Source of the DNA: Clostridium_AI sp964409685
GTDB taxonomy: Bacteria; Bacillota; Clostridia; Lachnospirales; Lachnospiraceae
Direction of reading: 5' to 3'
Assembly: GCA_964409685.1 (NCBI GenBank)
Contig: CAYPEJ010000011.1
Coordinates: 62,001 to 126,000, forward strand
Length of the DNA: 64,000 nt
The notes beneath the pieces were generated by a model, which worked only from the letters and a program-made list of their open reading frames with translations, was not told the DNA's origin and searched no databases. This document shows positions 26,114-34,833 of the stretch, piece after piece; position 1 is the first letter of the stretch; each line of letters starts with the position of its first letter. The translations under genes and the position numbers were made by a program.

Positions 26114-27031
26114 TTGCATCTAATAGTTTACATAGATCTTATTTTTTTTGTAAACGTTGTAATGGACTTTATTGTGCTATTTATCATGAAAGAACTACTA
26201 AAAGAACATACAACAATCCAAAGAATAAGTATCGCATCCATTATAGCATCCTTTGGTGGTTGCATAGCGATTGTACTAAAAATGCCTACACTTGCAAAAT
26301 TTCTTTTTTTGTATCTTGGCATTCACACATTAGTTTTGTGGATTGCATTTGGATTCAAAGATTGGAGAGCTTATGTGATAAAAGTTATTGCTTTTTTCGG
26401 AATAGCTTTTTTTGTGGATGGATTCCTAAACTTTATGTATTACCGATTGGATATGGAAAAGTATTATCGGCAATTGTGTTCAGGAACAATTTTGGAAAAG
26501 GTTTCTATCTTACATCTAATAGCTTGCATTGGTGGAATTATTTTGCTGTATCCCATTTTTTCAGCAATTATTCATTCCGTGCGTGAAAATGTCTTACTTT
26601 TGCATCACATAAAGATAACAAATAAGGGACGGCAACTGGAAGGCATCGGTCTATTAGATACAGGGAATATGCTCTTTGATCCGCTTAGTGGAGAACCAGT
26701 TCTCATTGCAGAATATGAGTGGATGAAAGGGTTATTTACTGTCAACCAGCAAAAAATGCTTCTGTCATATATGAATATGAATCAAGTTTCGCAAGAGGGT
26801 CCGCAGCAAACGGAAGAAGAGGAGGAAACTCCAATAATGATTCGAATGATACCATTTCACTCTGTGGGAAAAGAAGAGGGAATGTTAGTTGCGGTGCGGC
26901 TCGATTCTATTGTGATAGGTGAAGAGTCTGGATTAAAACGTAGGGAGAACGTTTTAATGGGATTATATCCAGGTAGATTATCTGCCAAAAGGAAATACCA
27001 AGTAATTTTGCATAATGAAATGATATCGTGA
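26114..27031 (+). CDS. spoIIGA: Pro-sigma-E processing protease SpoIIGA
   Basis: Membrane aspartic protease of the mother cell that cleaves pro-sigma-E after septation. The N-terminal half has about five hydrophobic helices (1-155); the soluble half carries the catalytic motif LLDTGN with Asp182, followed by DPLSGEPV. 305 residues. It begins at TTG 26114, behind GGAGGTGA. It is followed by its substrate sigE, the spoIIG pair. Confidence 0.94.
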   Translation: MHLIVYIDLIFFVNVVMDFIVLFIMKELLKEHTTIQRISIASIIASFGGCIAIVLKMPTLAKFLFLYLGIHTLVLWIAFGFKDWRAYVIKVIAFFGIAFFVDGFLNFMYYRLDMEKYYRQLCSGTILEKVSILHLIACIGGIILLYPIFSAIIHSVRENVLLLHHIKITNKGRQLEGIGLLDTGNMLFDPLSGEPVLIAEYEWMKGLFTVNQQKMLLSYMNMNQVSQEGPQQTEEEEETPIMIRMIPFHSVGKEEGMLVAVRLDSIVIGEESGLKRRENVLMGLYPGRLSAKRKYQVILHNEMIS

Positions 27032-27050
27032 TGTTGGCAAGTATCACGAT
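27025..27050 (+). other. Inverted repeat between spoIIGA and sigE
   Basis: ATCGTGAT and ATCACGAT (8 bp, perfect, extendable by a G-T pair), loop about 10 nt, spanning the spoIIGA stop codon. Not followed by a T run, hence no ordinary terminator. Confidence 0.55.
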
Positions 27051-27133
27051 GTAAGAAAAATTTCATAACATTACATAATATCTACATAGTAAATCCATAT
27101 GAATTATCAGTAAATATAACAGGGGGAACGTCA

Positions 27134-27874
27134 ATGCTTCTTAAAATATCATTACCAAATAAATTTCAATTTCGTGTTATCCCAGATTTGAAACAAATTT
27201 TAATGGGGCAAAGAGGGGATATTCACTACATAGGAGGCGCCGAGGTTTTACCTGCGCCATTGGATACTGAAGAAGAAAGTGCCGTAATTCGTTGTTTGGG
27301 GACTGATCGAGATACAGAAGCAAAGGCAATCTTAGTAGAACATAATTTAAGATTAGTTGTATATATCGCAAAAAAATTCGATAATACAGGAATTGGAGTG
27401 GAAGATTTAATTTCTATTGGTACGATAGGACTAATCAAGGCAATCAATACATTTAATCCAGAAAAAAATATAAAGTTGGCAACCTATGCATCTAGATGTA
27501 TTGAAAATGAGATATTAATGTATCTTAGAAGGAATAGTAAGACGAAGATGGAAGTGTCTATTGATGAGCCTTTAAATGTTGATTGGGATGGAAATGAGTT
27601 GCTTCTATCAGACATATTGGGGACAGATGAAGATATTATATATCGGAATTTAGAAGATGAGGTAGATCGAAAACTGCTGAATAAAGCATTAAGCAAATTA
27701 AGCGACAGGGAGCGAATGATTGTGCAGCTTCGTTTTGGTCTGAATACAGAGGATGGAAATGAGCGAACACAGAAAGAAGTTGCTGATTTGCTTGGCATTT
27801 CACAGTCTTATATATCAAGATTAGAAAAAAAGATTATAAAACGATTAAAAAAGGAAATGCTAAAGTTGGAGTAG
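27134..27874 (+). CDS. sigE: Sporulation sigma factor sigma-E (pro-form)
   Basis: Mother-cell sigma factor made as an inactive precursor. The N-terminal pro-sequence (about 1-30) precedes the conserved junction HYIGGAEVLPAPL, near which SpoIIGA cleaves in Bacillus. Region 2 (NLRLVVYIAKKFDNTGIGVE, DLISIGTIGLIKAINTFNP) and region 4 HTH (RTQKEVADLLGISQSYISRL) are complete. 246 residues. RBS AGGGGGA 5 bp before ATG. A terminator follows. Confidence 0.97.
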   Translation: MLLKISLPNKFQFRVIPDLKQILMGQRGDIHYIGGAEVLPAPLDTEEESAVIRCLGTDRDTEAKAILVEHNLRLVVYIAKKFDNTGIGVEDLISIGTIGLIKAINTFNPEKNIKLATYASRCIENEILMYLRRNSKTKMEVSIDEPLNVDWDGNELLLSDILGTDEDIIYRNLEDEVDRKLLNKALSKLSDRERMIVQLRFGLNTEDGNERTQKEVADLLGISQSYISRLEKKIIKRLKKEMLKLE

Positions 27875-27894
27875 GAGTATATGATATAGAGGAA

Positions 27895-27927
27895 GAAAGA
27901 CTGCTGTGAGGGGTAGTCTTTCTTTTT
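27895..27927 (+). terminator. Intrinsic terminator after sigE
   Basis: GAAAGACTGC pairs with GTAGTCTTTC (10 bp, one G-T pair) and is followed by five T. It separates spoIIG from sigG. Confidence 0.82.
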
Positions 27928-28059
27928 GTGTTTTATAAAAATATTTTGTGAGATTATTTACCCAATATTACCAAATCAATAACTGAATAAATCTCACCCA
28001 TATAGTAAATCATTTTATATGTGACTGAAGAATAAAATGGTAGATTTGGGAGGTACTAT

Positions 28060-28842
28060 ATGGCTCTTTATAAAGTTGAGATTTGCGGTGTAAATACGTC
28101 AAAATTACCATTACTTAAGAATGCCGAAAAAGAAGTTCTATTTCAACGCATTCAGAGTGGAGATAAGGAGGCAAGGGAACTCTATATAAAAGGTAATCTT
28201 CGATTAGTACTTAGTATTATACAGAGATTTTCCAACAGCAATGAAAATGTAGATGACTTATTTCAAATTGGTTGCATTGGTCTTATGAAAGCCATTGACA
28301 ATTTTGATTTGTCACAAAATGTTAAGTTTTCCACTTATGCAGTTCCTATGATAATAGGAGAGATTCGAAGATATCTTCGAGACAATAACAGCATAAGGGT
28401 AAGCCGTTCTTTGCGAGATACAGCATACAAAGCAATTTACGCAAAAGAAGCACTAACCAAGAAAAATGATAAGGAGCCAACAGTAAATGAAATTGCAAAC
28501 GAAATCGGCATGAATTCAAAAGATATCATTTTTGCCTTAGATGCAATTCAAAACCCTGTTTCACTATTTGAACCTGTTTATTCAGAAGGTGGAGATACTT
28601 TGTTTATAATGGATCAAATCAGTGACAAGAAAAATAAAGAAGAAAACTGGGTAGAAGAAATATCACTAAAAGAAGCAATGGACAGACTTTCTGACCGTGA
28701 AAATAATATCATTAAGCTTCGATTCTTCCAAGGAAAGACCCAGATGGAGGTAGCGGACGAGATTCATATAAGTCAAGCACAAGTAAGTCGATTAGAAAAA
28801 TCAGCATTGAAAAATATGAAGAGTTATTTAGCAGAAAAATAA
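28060..28842 (+). CDS. sigG: Sporulation sigma factor sigma-G
   Basis: Late forespore sigma factor. It begins with the characteristic KVEICGVNTSKLPLLKNAE segment (an N-terminal motif shared by sigma-G proteins and used for anti-sigma interaction), then region 2 (GNLRLVLSIIQRF, DDLFQIGCIGLMKAIDNFD), region 3, and the region 4 HTH (KTQMEVADEIHISQAQVSRLEK). 260 residues, full length, no pro-sequence. RBS GGGAGG. It follows sigE, as in Bacillus. Confidence 0.96.
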   Translation: MALYKVEICGVNTSKLPLLKNAEKEVLFQRIQSGDKEARELYIKGNLRLVLSIIQRFSNSNENVDDLFQIGCIGLMKAIDNFDLSQNVKFSTYAVPMIIGEIRRYLRDNNSIRVSRSLRDTAYKAIYAKEALTKKNDKEPTVNEIANEIGMNSKDIIFALDAIQNPVSLFEPVYSEGGDTLFIMDQISDKKNKEENWVEEISLKEAMDRLSDRENNIIKLRFFQGKTQMEVADEIHISQAQVSRLEKSALKNMKSYLAEK

Positions 28843-28902
28843 GGATGAAATTACGAGTTCCTTCATATAATATAGTAAGAAACTTCTTGCGAGGTGAACA
28901 AT

Positions 28903-29160
28903 CTGAGAATTTGCGATCTGAGAGAAAAAGAAGTGATCAATGTTGTAGATGGACAAAGGCTTGGATTTGTATGTGATCTCGAATTTGACTTAGAATGTGG
29001 AGAGATTAAATGCATTATTATTCCTGGTCCATGTAAAGTGTTTGGATTTATAGGACGTGAAAATGAATACGTAATCGATCTGTGTGATATCGAAAAAGTG
29101 GGTGGAGACGTAATACTTGTAAATGTCGAATTGGAAAAGTGTTTACGCAAATGCCTATAA
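28903..29160 (+). CDS. ylmC: YlmC/YmxH-type PRC-barrel sporulation protein (CTG start)
   Basis: Small PRC-barrel-like protein of the YlmC/YmxH family, common in spore formers; molecular role unknown. Sequence RICDLREKEVINVVDGQRLG matches the family opening, which normally reads M-R-(I/F)-C-(D/E)-L. At the Met position this gene has CTG (28903). The excellent ribosome site GAGGTGA (28891-28897) is placed for that CTG, not for the in-frame GTG at 28894, which lies inside it. I therefore call the CTG; the GTG would give 88 residues instead of 85. A terminator follows. Confidence 0.8.
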   Translation: MRICDLREKEVINVVDGQRLGFVCDLEFDLECGEIKCIIIPGPCKVFGFIGRENEYVIDLCDIEKVGGDVILVNVELEKCLRKCL

Positions 29161-29165
29161 TGATG

Positions 29166-29201
29166 ATAAGAGGCTACGACTAGTTGTAGCTTCTTATTTT
29201 T
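29166..29201 (+). terminator. Intrinsic terminator after the ylmC-like gene
   Basis: ATAAGAGGCTACGA pairs with TTGTAGCTTCTTAT (14 bp with G-T pairs), loop CTAG, followed by five T. Confidence 0.88.
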
Positions 29202-29212
29202 ACATTTTATAA

Positions 29213-29240
29213 TTGCCAAATTTGCAAACTCTGTTATAAT
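29213..29240 (+). promoter_or_regulatory. Sigma-A promoter of nrdR
   Basis: TTGCCA (29213-29218), 16-bp spacer, TATAAT (29235-29240), directly after the previous terminator and 36 bp before the nrdR ATG. Confidence 0.68.
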
Positions 29241-29275
29241 GAATACATAAAATTGTGTACAAGAGGAGGATTGCT

Positions 29276-29728
29276 ATGAGATGTCCGTACTGTGGAGAAG
29301 ATAATACAAGAGTAATAGATTCCAGACCAGCAGAAGATAATAATATAATTCGAAGAAGAAGACAATGTGATAGTTGTTCCAAACGATTTACTACTTACGA
29401 AAAAGTAGAGGCTATTTCATTAGTGGTAATAAAAAAAGATATGAATCGAGAACCATATGATCGGACAAAGATAGAAGCCGGTATTTTCCGTTCTTGTCAT
29501 AAGAGACCAATATCAGTGGATCAGATTAATGCAGTAGTAGACGAGATTGAAACTGCTATATTTAATAAGGAAGAAAAAGAAATTCCAAGTGCTGTTATTG
29601 GTGAAATTGTTATGGATAAATTAAAAAATTTGGATGCGGTAGCTTATGTTCGTTTTGCATCTGTCTATCGTGAATTTAAAGATGTGGCAACATTTATGGA
29701 TGAAATAAAGAAAATTTTAGATAATTAA
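29276..29728 (+). CDS. nrdR: Ribonucleotide reductase repressor NrdR
   Basis: Zinc- and ATP/dATP-binding repressor of ribonucleotide reductase genes. The zinc ribbon has Cys3, Cys6, Cys31 and Cys34 (RCPYCG and CDSCSKRFTTYE), with the arginine-rich IIRRRRQC strand that contacts DNA; the ATP-cone domain spans about 49-139. The ATG at 29276 follows GAGGAGG; an upstream GTG (29255) in frame is unlikely. 150 residues, normal. Confidence 0.97.
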   Translation: MRCPYCGEDNTRVIDSRPAEDNNIIRRRRQCDSCSKRFTTYEKVEAISLVVIKKDMNREPYDRTKIEAGIFRSCHKRPISVDQINAVVDEIETAIFNKEEKEIPSAVIGEIVMDKLKNLDAVAYVRFASVYREFKDVATFMDEIKKILDN

Positions 29729-29740
29729 TTAAAATAATAG

Positions 29741-29768
29741 TTGATTTCAATTTGAATGGTGTTATACT
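29741..29768 (+). promoter_or_regulatory. Sigma-A promoter of the comM-dprA-topA block
   Basis: TTGATT (29741-29746), 16-bp spacer, TATACT (29763-29768), 46 bp ahead of the comM ATG. Confidence 0.6.
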
Positions 29769-29814
29769 AAAAAAAGATGATGTGCTTTCATTGGAAAACA
29801 ATGAAAGGAGTAGT

Positions 29815-31362
29815 ATGTTTAGTAAAACATATAGTGCAACGTTACAAGGAATGCGTGCACATATTGTACAAGTGGAGGCAGATTTAAGTGATGGTCTGCC
29901 TGTATTTCAATTAGTTGGTTATCTTGGTTCACAGGTGAAGGAAGCACGAGAACGTGTTCGAATTGCATTAAAGAATTCAGGTTTTAAACTACCTGCAAAA
30001 AAGATAACAGTAAATTTATCGCCAGCAGATATTCGAAAGGATGGGACTATATTTGACCTTCCAATTGCGCTATCGTTGTTGTGTAGTATGAACATGATAA
30101 GTGTGAAAAATATACATAATATGTTGTTTGTTGGTGAATTAGGGTTAGATGGTAAAATACAAAGTGTAAAGGGAATATTACCAATTGTCTATGAAGCAAA
30201 AATGCAAGGATTTGAATTTTGTATTGTACCAAAAGAGAATGAAAAAGAAGGTTCTATTGTAAAGGGGATATCCGTTATAGGAGTAGATACCCTATATGAA
30301 GTTGTGAAATATCTAAATGGTGAACAGGAGATAAAGCCAGTTTATACCGATGTTACAAAACTGCTTTCGAGACATGTAGATACCAATGGGGATTTTAGTG
30401 AAGTAGTAGGACAAGATTTGTTAAAACGAGCCATTGAGATAGCAGTTACTGGACATCATAATATTTTAATATCTGGACCACCTGGCAGTGGGAAAACGAT
30501 GCTTGCCAAAAGAATTCCAAGTATTATGCCAGAATTATCTTTTGAAGAAGCCATGGAGATTTCAAAGATATACAGTATATCAGGTCTTTTAGATAGCAAT
30601 AATTCTTTTATAACAAGTCGGCCATATCGGGCACCGCATCACACGATTACTACGAATGCACTAGTTGGAGGGGGAACCATACCCAAACCAGGGGAGATTA
30701 GTTTAGCCAATGGAGGGGTACTTTTTTTAGACGAGTTAGGTGAATATAGACGAGATATTGTTGAAGTGCTTCGACAACCATTAGAAGAAAATAAGATATC
30801 TTTATCACGTCTTAATGCAACATATGAATTTCCGTCGGACTTTATGTTGGTAGGGGCTACAAATCTATGCCCATGTGGATTTTATCCAAATACGAGAAAA
30901 TGCAAGTGTAGCCAAAGGCAAATTGAAAAGTATTTGAGTAAAATAAGTAAAGCCATTTTAGACAGAATTGACATTTGTGCAGAAGCAGTTGAATTAGACT
31001 ATGGTGCATTACAAGTGGTAAACAGCGAAACATCTGCATCTATTCGAGAGCGAGTAAAAACAGCGCGAAACAGACAACTTGTGCGCTACCAAGATTGTGG
31101 AATTCAATTTAACTCACAACTATCACCAAGTTTAATAAAGAAATATGTGATGTTAGATAGTGAAGGAAAAGAATTTCTGCAAGAAATATTTGAACGAATG
31201 CAGCTAACAGCCAGAGCTTATCATAGAGTCTTAAAGGTAGGAAGAACGATTGCTGATCTTGCTGGAGCGGAAAATGTGAAGATAGAACATTTAAAAGAAG
31301 CTATATTCTATCGTGGTGCAAGAGATACCTTTGGTAAGGAGGTAACACATGACAATGCATGA
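29815..31362 (+). CDS. comM: YifB/ComM family Mg-chelatase-like AAA ATPase
   Basis: Hexameric AAA+ protein; in competent bacteria ComM acts as a branch-migration helicase in integration of transformed DNA. N-terminal Lon-like fold (about 1-165, with LPVFQLVGYLGSQVKEARERVR and the SPADIRKDG-FDLPIA block), Walker A GPPGSGKT at 221-228, Walker B LFLDELGEY, a CPCGF-type zinc cluster (CPCGFYPNTRKCKCS), and a C-terminal AAA lid. ATG 29815 follows AAAGGAG. 515 residues. It overlaps dprA by 14 bp, linking two DNA-uptake functions. Confidence 0.94.
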   Translation: MFSKTYSATLQGMRAHIVQVEADLSDGLPVFQLVGYLGSQVKEARERVRIALKNSGFKLPAKKITVNLSPADIRKDGTIFDLPIALSLLCSMNMISVKNIHNMLFVGELGLDGKIQSVKGILPIVYEAKMQGFEFCIVPKENEKEGSIVKGISVIGVDTLYEVVKYLNGEQEIKPVYTDVTKLLSRHVDTNGDFSEVVGQDLLKRAIEIAVTGHHNILISGPPGSGKTMLAKRIPSIMPELSFEEAMEISKIYSISGLLDSNNSFITSRPYRAPHHTITTNALVGGGTIPKPGEISLANGGVLFLDELGEYRRDIVEVLRQPLEENKISLSRLNATYEFPSDFMLVGATNLCPCGFYPNTRKCKCSQRQIEKYLSKISKAILDRIDICAEAVELDYGALQVVNSETSASIRERVKTARNRQLVRYQDCGIQFNSQLSPSLIKKYVMLDSEGKEFLQEIFERMQLTARAYHRVLKVGRTIADLAGAENVKIEHLKEAIFYRGARDTFGKEVTHDNA

Positions 31363-32458
31363 AAAATGGTTTTGGCTTCTGAATGCAAAGGGGATTGGTC
31401 TTAAGCGGATTGAGATTTTGCTGAATCATTTTGGGACAATTGAGGCAATCTATCAAGCGACAGAGAAAGAACTTCTTTCTATCAAAGGATTTGGAAAAGC
31501 ATGTGTAGATGGGTTGCAGCAGGAAAAGAAATATACGAAGAAAAAGTATCATATGCTGTTAGAAAGAAATATTCAACTGGTACTAAGAGAAGAAGAACAT
31601 TTTCCACAGGGGCTAAGATTGATATCAGAAGTGCCGTATGGTTTGTTCTATCGGGGAAAATTACCAGATAGAGAGAAAAAGAGTATTGCAATCGTAGGTT
31701 CTAGAAGTTGTTCCACTTATGGAAGAGAGATGGCGAAATGGTTTGGGAAAGAGCTTTCACTGGCAGGAATTCAAGTGATTAGTGGAATGGCGAGAGGAAT
31801 TGATGGATATGCTCATGTTGGAGCAATTGAAGCAGGAAAAGAAAATTTTGCGGTATTGGGTTCTGGCATTGATGTGTGTTATCCGCCAGAGCATCAATGG
31901 ATTTATGATGAATTGATAAAAAGAGGTGGTATTATATCAGAGTATTGTATGGGAGTACCGCCAGTTGCAGGACAATTTCCCATGAGAAATCGAATTATCA
32001 GTGGTTTATGCGATGGAATTCTAATCGTAGAGGCAGAAGATAGAAGTGGGTCGCTTATTACAGCAGATTATGGATTGGAACAGGGAAAAGACATTTTTGT
32101 AGTTCCAGGGCGAATTGGTGATGAAAAAAGTTATGGTTGTAATAGGCTTATCAAGATGGGTGCATACTTAGTACAAGGACCTTCTGATATCTTAGGGCAT
32201 TATCATTTTTCAGACTATGTGAAAAGTGTTTCAGAGCATGGTCAGAAAAATGAAGATTCTAAAAAAAATAATTATATGCTTGAAACAAAGGAAAAAATAG
32301 TGTATGCTAATTTGAGTTATAATCCAAAACATATTAATGAAATCATGATGGATACAAAATTTAGTTTGAGCGAAGTAATGGATTGTTTAATCTCGTTAGA
32401 GTTAAAGGGTTATATCAAACAAACGATGAAAAATTTTTATATAGTATGTAACGAATAA
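31349..32458 (+). CDS. dprA: DNA processing protein DprA
   Basis: Loads RecA on incoming single-stranded DNA. A helix-hairpin-helix-like N-terminus (about 1-55, KGIGLKRIEILLNHFG), then the Rossmann-type DprA core: IVGSRSCSTYGRE, ISGMARGIDGYAHVGAIEAG, the PPEHQW segment, FPMRNRIISGL and GSLITADYGLEQG; a winged-helix-like C-terminus from about 300. ATG 31349 has AAGGAGG at 6 bp and overlaps the comM end, suggesting coupled translation. 369 residues. Most Clostridia carry it although natural transformation is rarely shown. Confidence 0.95.
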   Translation: MTMHEKWFWLLNAKGIGLKRIEILLNHFGTIEAIYQATEKELLSIKGFGKACVDGLQQEKKYTKKKYHMLLERNIQLVLREEEHFPQGLRLISEVPYGLFYRGKLPDREKKSIAIVGSRSCSTYGREMAKWFGKELSLAGIQVISGMARGIDGYAHVGAIEAGKENFAVLGSGIDVCYPPEHQWIYDELIKRGGIISEYCMGVPPVAGQFPMRNRIISGLCDGILIVEAEDRSGSLITADYGLEQGKDIFVVPGRIGDEKSYGCNRLIKMGAYLVQGPSDILGHYHFSDYVKSVSEHGQKNEDSKKNNYMLETKEKIVYANLSYNPKHINEIMMDTKFSLSEVMDCLISLELKGYIKQTMKNFYIVCNE

Positions 32459-32475
32459 TATAAGGGAGTGGTAGA

Positions 32476-34554
32476 ATGCCAAAGTATTTAGTGATTGTGG
32501 AATCACCTGCCAAGGCAAAAACGATAAAAAAGTTTTTAGGTGCTAATTACGAAGTGGTAGCATCTAATGGTCATGTCCGAGACCTTCCCAAGAGCAAATT
32601 AGGCTTCGATGCAGAGAATGGATTTGAACCTCATTATATAACAATAAGAGGAAAAGGGGAACTTTTGGCGAAACTTCGTAAGGAAGTGAAAAAAGCAGAT
32701 AAAGTATATCTTGCGACTGACCCTGACCGTGAAGGAGAAGCGATCTCGTGGCATTTATCACAAGCGTTAAAACTAGATGATAAAAAGCACAGTAGAATTA
32801 CGTTTAATGAGATTACAAAGAATGCAGTAAAAGCATCCATTAAACAAGCAAGAGATATTGATATGAATATGGTGGATTCTCAGCAAGCAAGAAGAATGAT
32901 CGACCGTATGGTTGGTTATGGAATTAGTCCTTTACTCTGGGCAAAAGTAAAACGCGGACTTAGTGCGGGACGTGTTCAGTCTGTTGCGCTTAGAATTATT
33001 TGTGATAGAGAAGAAGAAATCAATGCGTTTGTGCCAGATGAATACTGGACATTAGATGCTGACTTTAAAGTAGAAGGACAAAAGAAGAATCTACGTGCGA
33101 AGTTTTATGGAACAGAATCTCAAAAGATGACCATAAAGAATGAAGAAGAATTAAATGAAATTTTAAAAGCATTAGAAGATGAAAAGTTTGAAATTTCTAG
33201 TATTAAAAAAGGTGAAAGAACGAAAAAACCTCCAATTCCATTTACAACAAGTACCTTACAGCAAGAAGCTGCAAAATTGTTAAATTATTCAACACAGAAA
33301 ACAATGAGAATTGCACAACAGTTATACGAAGGTATTGATATTAAAGGAAAAGGAACAATTGGTTTAATTACTTATTTGCGTACAGACTCCACTCGTATCT
33401 CACATGAAGCGGATGAAGATGCAAAGAACTATATTGCAGAGCATTTTGGGGAAAATTTTGTAGTTCAAAATGATAATCAAAAGGAATCCAAAAAGAAAAT
33501 TCAAGATGCACATGAAGCAATTCGTCCAACATATGTAGAACTTACACCAACTGTAGTAAAAGAATCTCTAGCAAGAGATCAATTCCGCTTATATCAATTA
33601 ATATGGAAACGTTTTGTTGCAAGCCGTATGGAAGCAGCCAAATACGAAACAACTTCTATTAAGATTGATGGAGGTGGTTATCGCTTTACTGCATCTGCAT
33701 CTAAGTTGGTATTTGAAGGTTTTTTAAATGTTTATGGTAGTGAAGATGATAAGGAAGAAAATGCGGTGGTTTCTGGAAATATTACAACGGAGTCTAGTGT
33801 TTCACCAGTAGAATTATTCCCAGTACAACACTTTACACAACCACCAGCTCATTTTACAGAAGCGTCCTTGGTAAAAACGTTAGAGGAGTTGGGGATTGGT
33901 CGTCCAAGTACTTATGCGCCAACGATTACAACTATTATTGCAAGACGTTATGTGGCAAAAGAAAATAAGAACTTATATGTAACGGAAATCGGTGAAGTTG
34001 TCAATTCAATTATGAAGAGTTCATTTCCGAGTATTGTAGATGTAAATTTTACTGCAAATCTTGAAGCTCTACTTGATTGTGTAGAAGATGGTTCTGTGGC
34101 ATGGAAAACAGTGGTTAGCAATTTCTACCCTGATTTACATGAAGCAGTATTACAAGCAGAAAAAGAAATTGAAGAGATTAAGATTGAAGACGAAGTAAGT
34201 GACGTTATCTGTGAAGTATGTGGACGTAACTTAGTTGTGAAATATGGACCACATGGTAAGTTCTTGGCTTGCCCTGGTTTCCCAGACTGTCGAGTAACAA
34301 AACCTTACTATGAAAAGATAGGGATACCGTGCCCTTCTTGTGGAAAAGAAGTAGTCATTAGAAAGACCAAAAAAGGTCGTAAATATTATGGATGTGAAGA
34401 TAACCCAGAATGCGAATTTATGTCATGGCAGAAACCGACCAAGGAAAAATGCCCAGATTGTAATGGGTATATGGTTGAAAAAGGGACTCGTATTGTGTGT
34501 GCAGATCCAAAGTGTGGATATGTGACAGAAAAGAAAAAAGAAGCAGACGAGTAA
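32476..34554 (+). CDS. topA: DNA topoisomerase I
   Basis: Type IA topoisomerase relaxing negative supercoils. TOPRIM domain with VESPAKAKTI at the start and the acidic DPDREGEAISWHL; catalytic Tyr300 in TYLRTDSTRIS; the PSTYAPT segment; and three C-terminal zinc ribbons, beginning with CEVC at 579-582, then CPSC and CPDC. 692 residues, normal for Firmicutes. RBS AAGGGAGTGG. It is followed by a strong terminator. Confidence 0.98.
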   Translation: MPKYLVIVESPAKAKTIKKFLGANYEVVASNGHVRDLPKSKLGFDAENGFEPHYITIRGKGELLAKLRKEVKKADKVYLATDPDREGEAISWHLSQALKLDDKKHSRITFNEITKNAVKASIKQARDIDMNMVDSQQARRMIDRMVGYGISPLLWAKVKRGLSAGRVQSVALRIICDREEEINAFVPDEYWTLDADFKVEGQKKNLRAKFYGTESQKMTIKNEEELNEILKALEDEKFEISSIKKGERTKKPPIPFTTSTLQQEAAKLLNYSTQKTMRIAQQLYEGIDIKGKGTIGLITYLRTDSTRISHEADEDAKNYIAEHFGENFVVQNDNQKESKKKIQDAHEAIRPTYVELTPTVVKESLARDQFRLYQLIWKRFVASRMEAAKYETTSIKIDGGGYRFTASASKLVFEGFLNVYGSEDDKEENAVVSGNITTESSVSPVELFPVQHFTQPPAHFTEASLVKTLEELGIGRPSTYAPTITTIIARRYVAKENKNLYVTEIGEVVNSIMKSSFPSIVDVNFTANLEALLDCVEDGSVAWKTVVSNFYPDLHEAVLQAEKEIEEIKIEDEVSDVICEVCGRNLVVKYGPHGKFLACPGFPDCRVTKPYYEKIGIPCPSCGKEVVIRKTKKGRKYYGCEDNPECEFMSWQKPTKEKCPDCNGYMVEKGTRIVCADPKCGYVTEKKKEADE

Positions 34555-34625
34555 TCTGGCATAAATTGTAGATTGTATTTTGCAAGATAAAATATTGAAT
34601 TGTTTTTATGGGCTGTTTGCGTTCG

Positions 34626-34668
34626 AAAAGGAAACAGGTAGAAACAATCCTATCTGTTTCCTTTTTTT
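34626..34668 (+). terminator. Intrinsic terminator after topA
   Basis: AAAAGGAAACAGGTAG pairs with CTATCTGTTTCCTTTT (16 bp with one G-T pair), 8-9 nt loop, seven T. The strongest terminator in the window. Confidence 0.93.
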
Positions 34669-34753
34669 GCTTTAATAGGGGATAATCCTTGTGGTGATGC
34701 GTGATGCAGAAAGAGTGGAAATATATACTACTGATTATATGACCAAATTACTA

Positions 34754-34782
34754 TTGTGTTTGTTGAAACGGTATGATAAAAT
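34754..34782 (+). promoter_or_regulatory. Putative codY promoter
   Basis: TTGTGT (34754-34759), 17-bp spacer, TAAAAT (34777-34782), 51 bp before the codY ATG in the 279-bp gap after topA. The remainder of that gap holds only the topA terminator. Confidence 0.5.
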
Positions 34783-34833
34783 GATTTGGAAAATGCAGTA
34801 CGATAATTTGTGTAAGTTACAAGGAGGTTGGAT

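Noticed and set aside
26062..26586. 174-codon plus-strand frame before and inside spoIIGA
   Set aside because: Starts within the spoIIG promoter and overlaps the firmly identified spoIIGA in another frame.
27979..28006. Sigma-E-like promoter before sigG (ATAACT, 14 bp, CATATAGT)
   Set aside because: The -10 is good, but the -35 is poor and sigG is normally forespore (sigma-F) transcribed; no sigma-F match was found either, so the promoter is left open.
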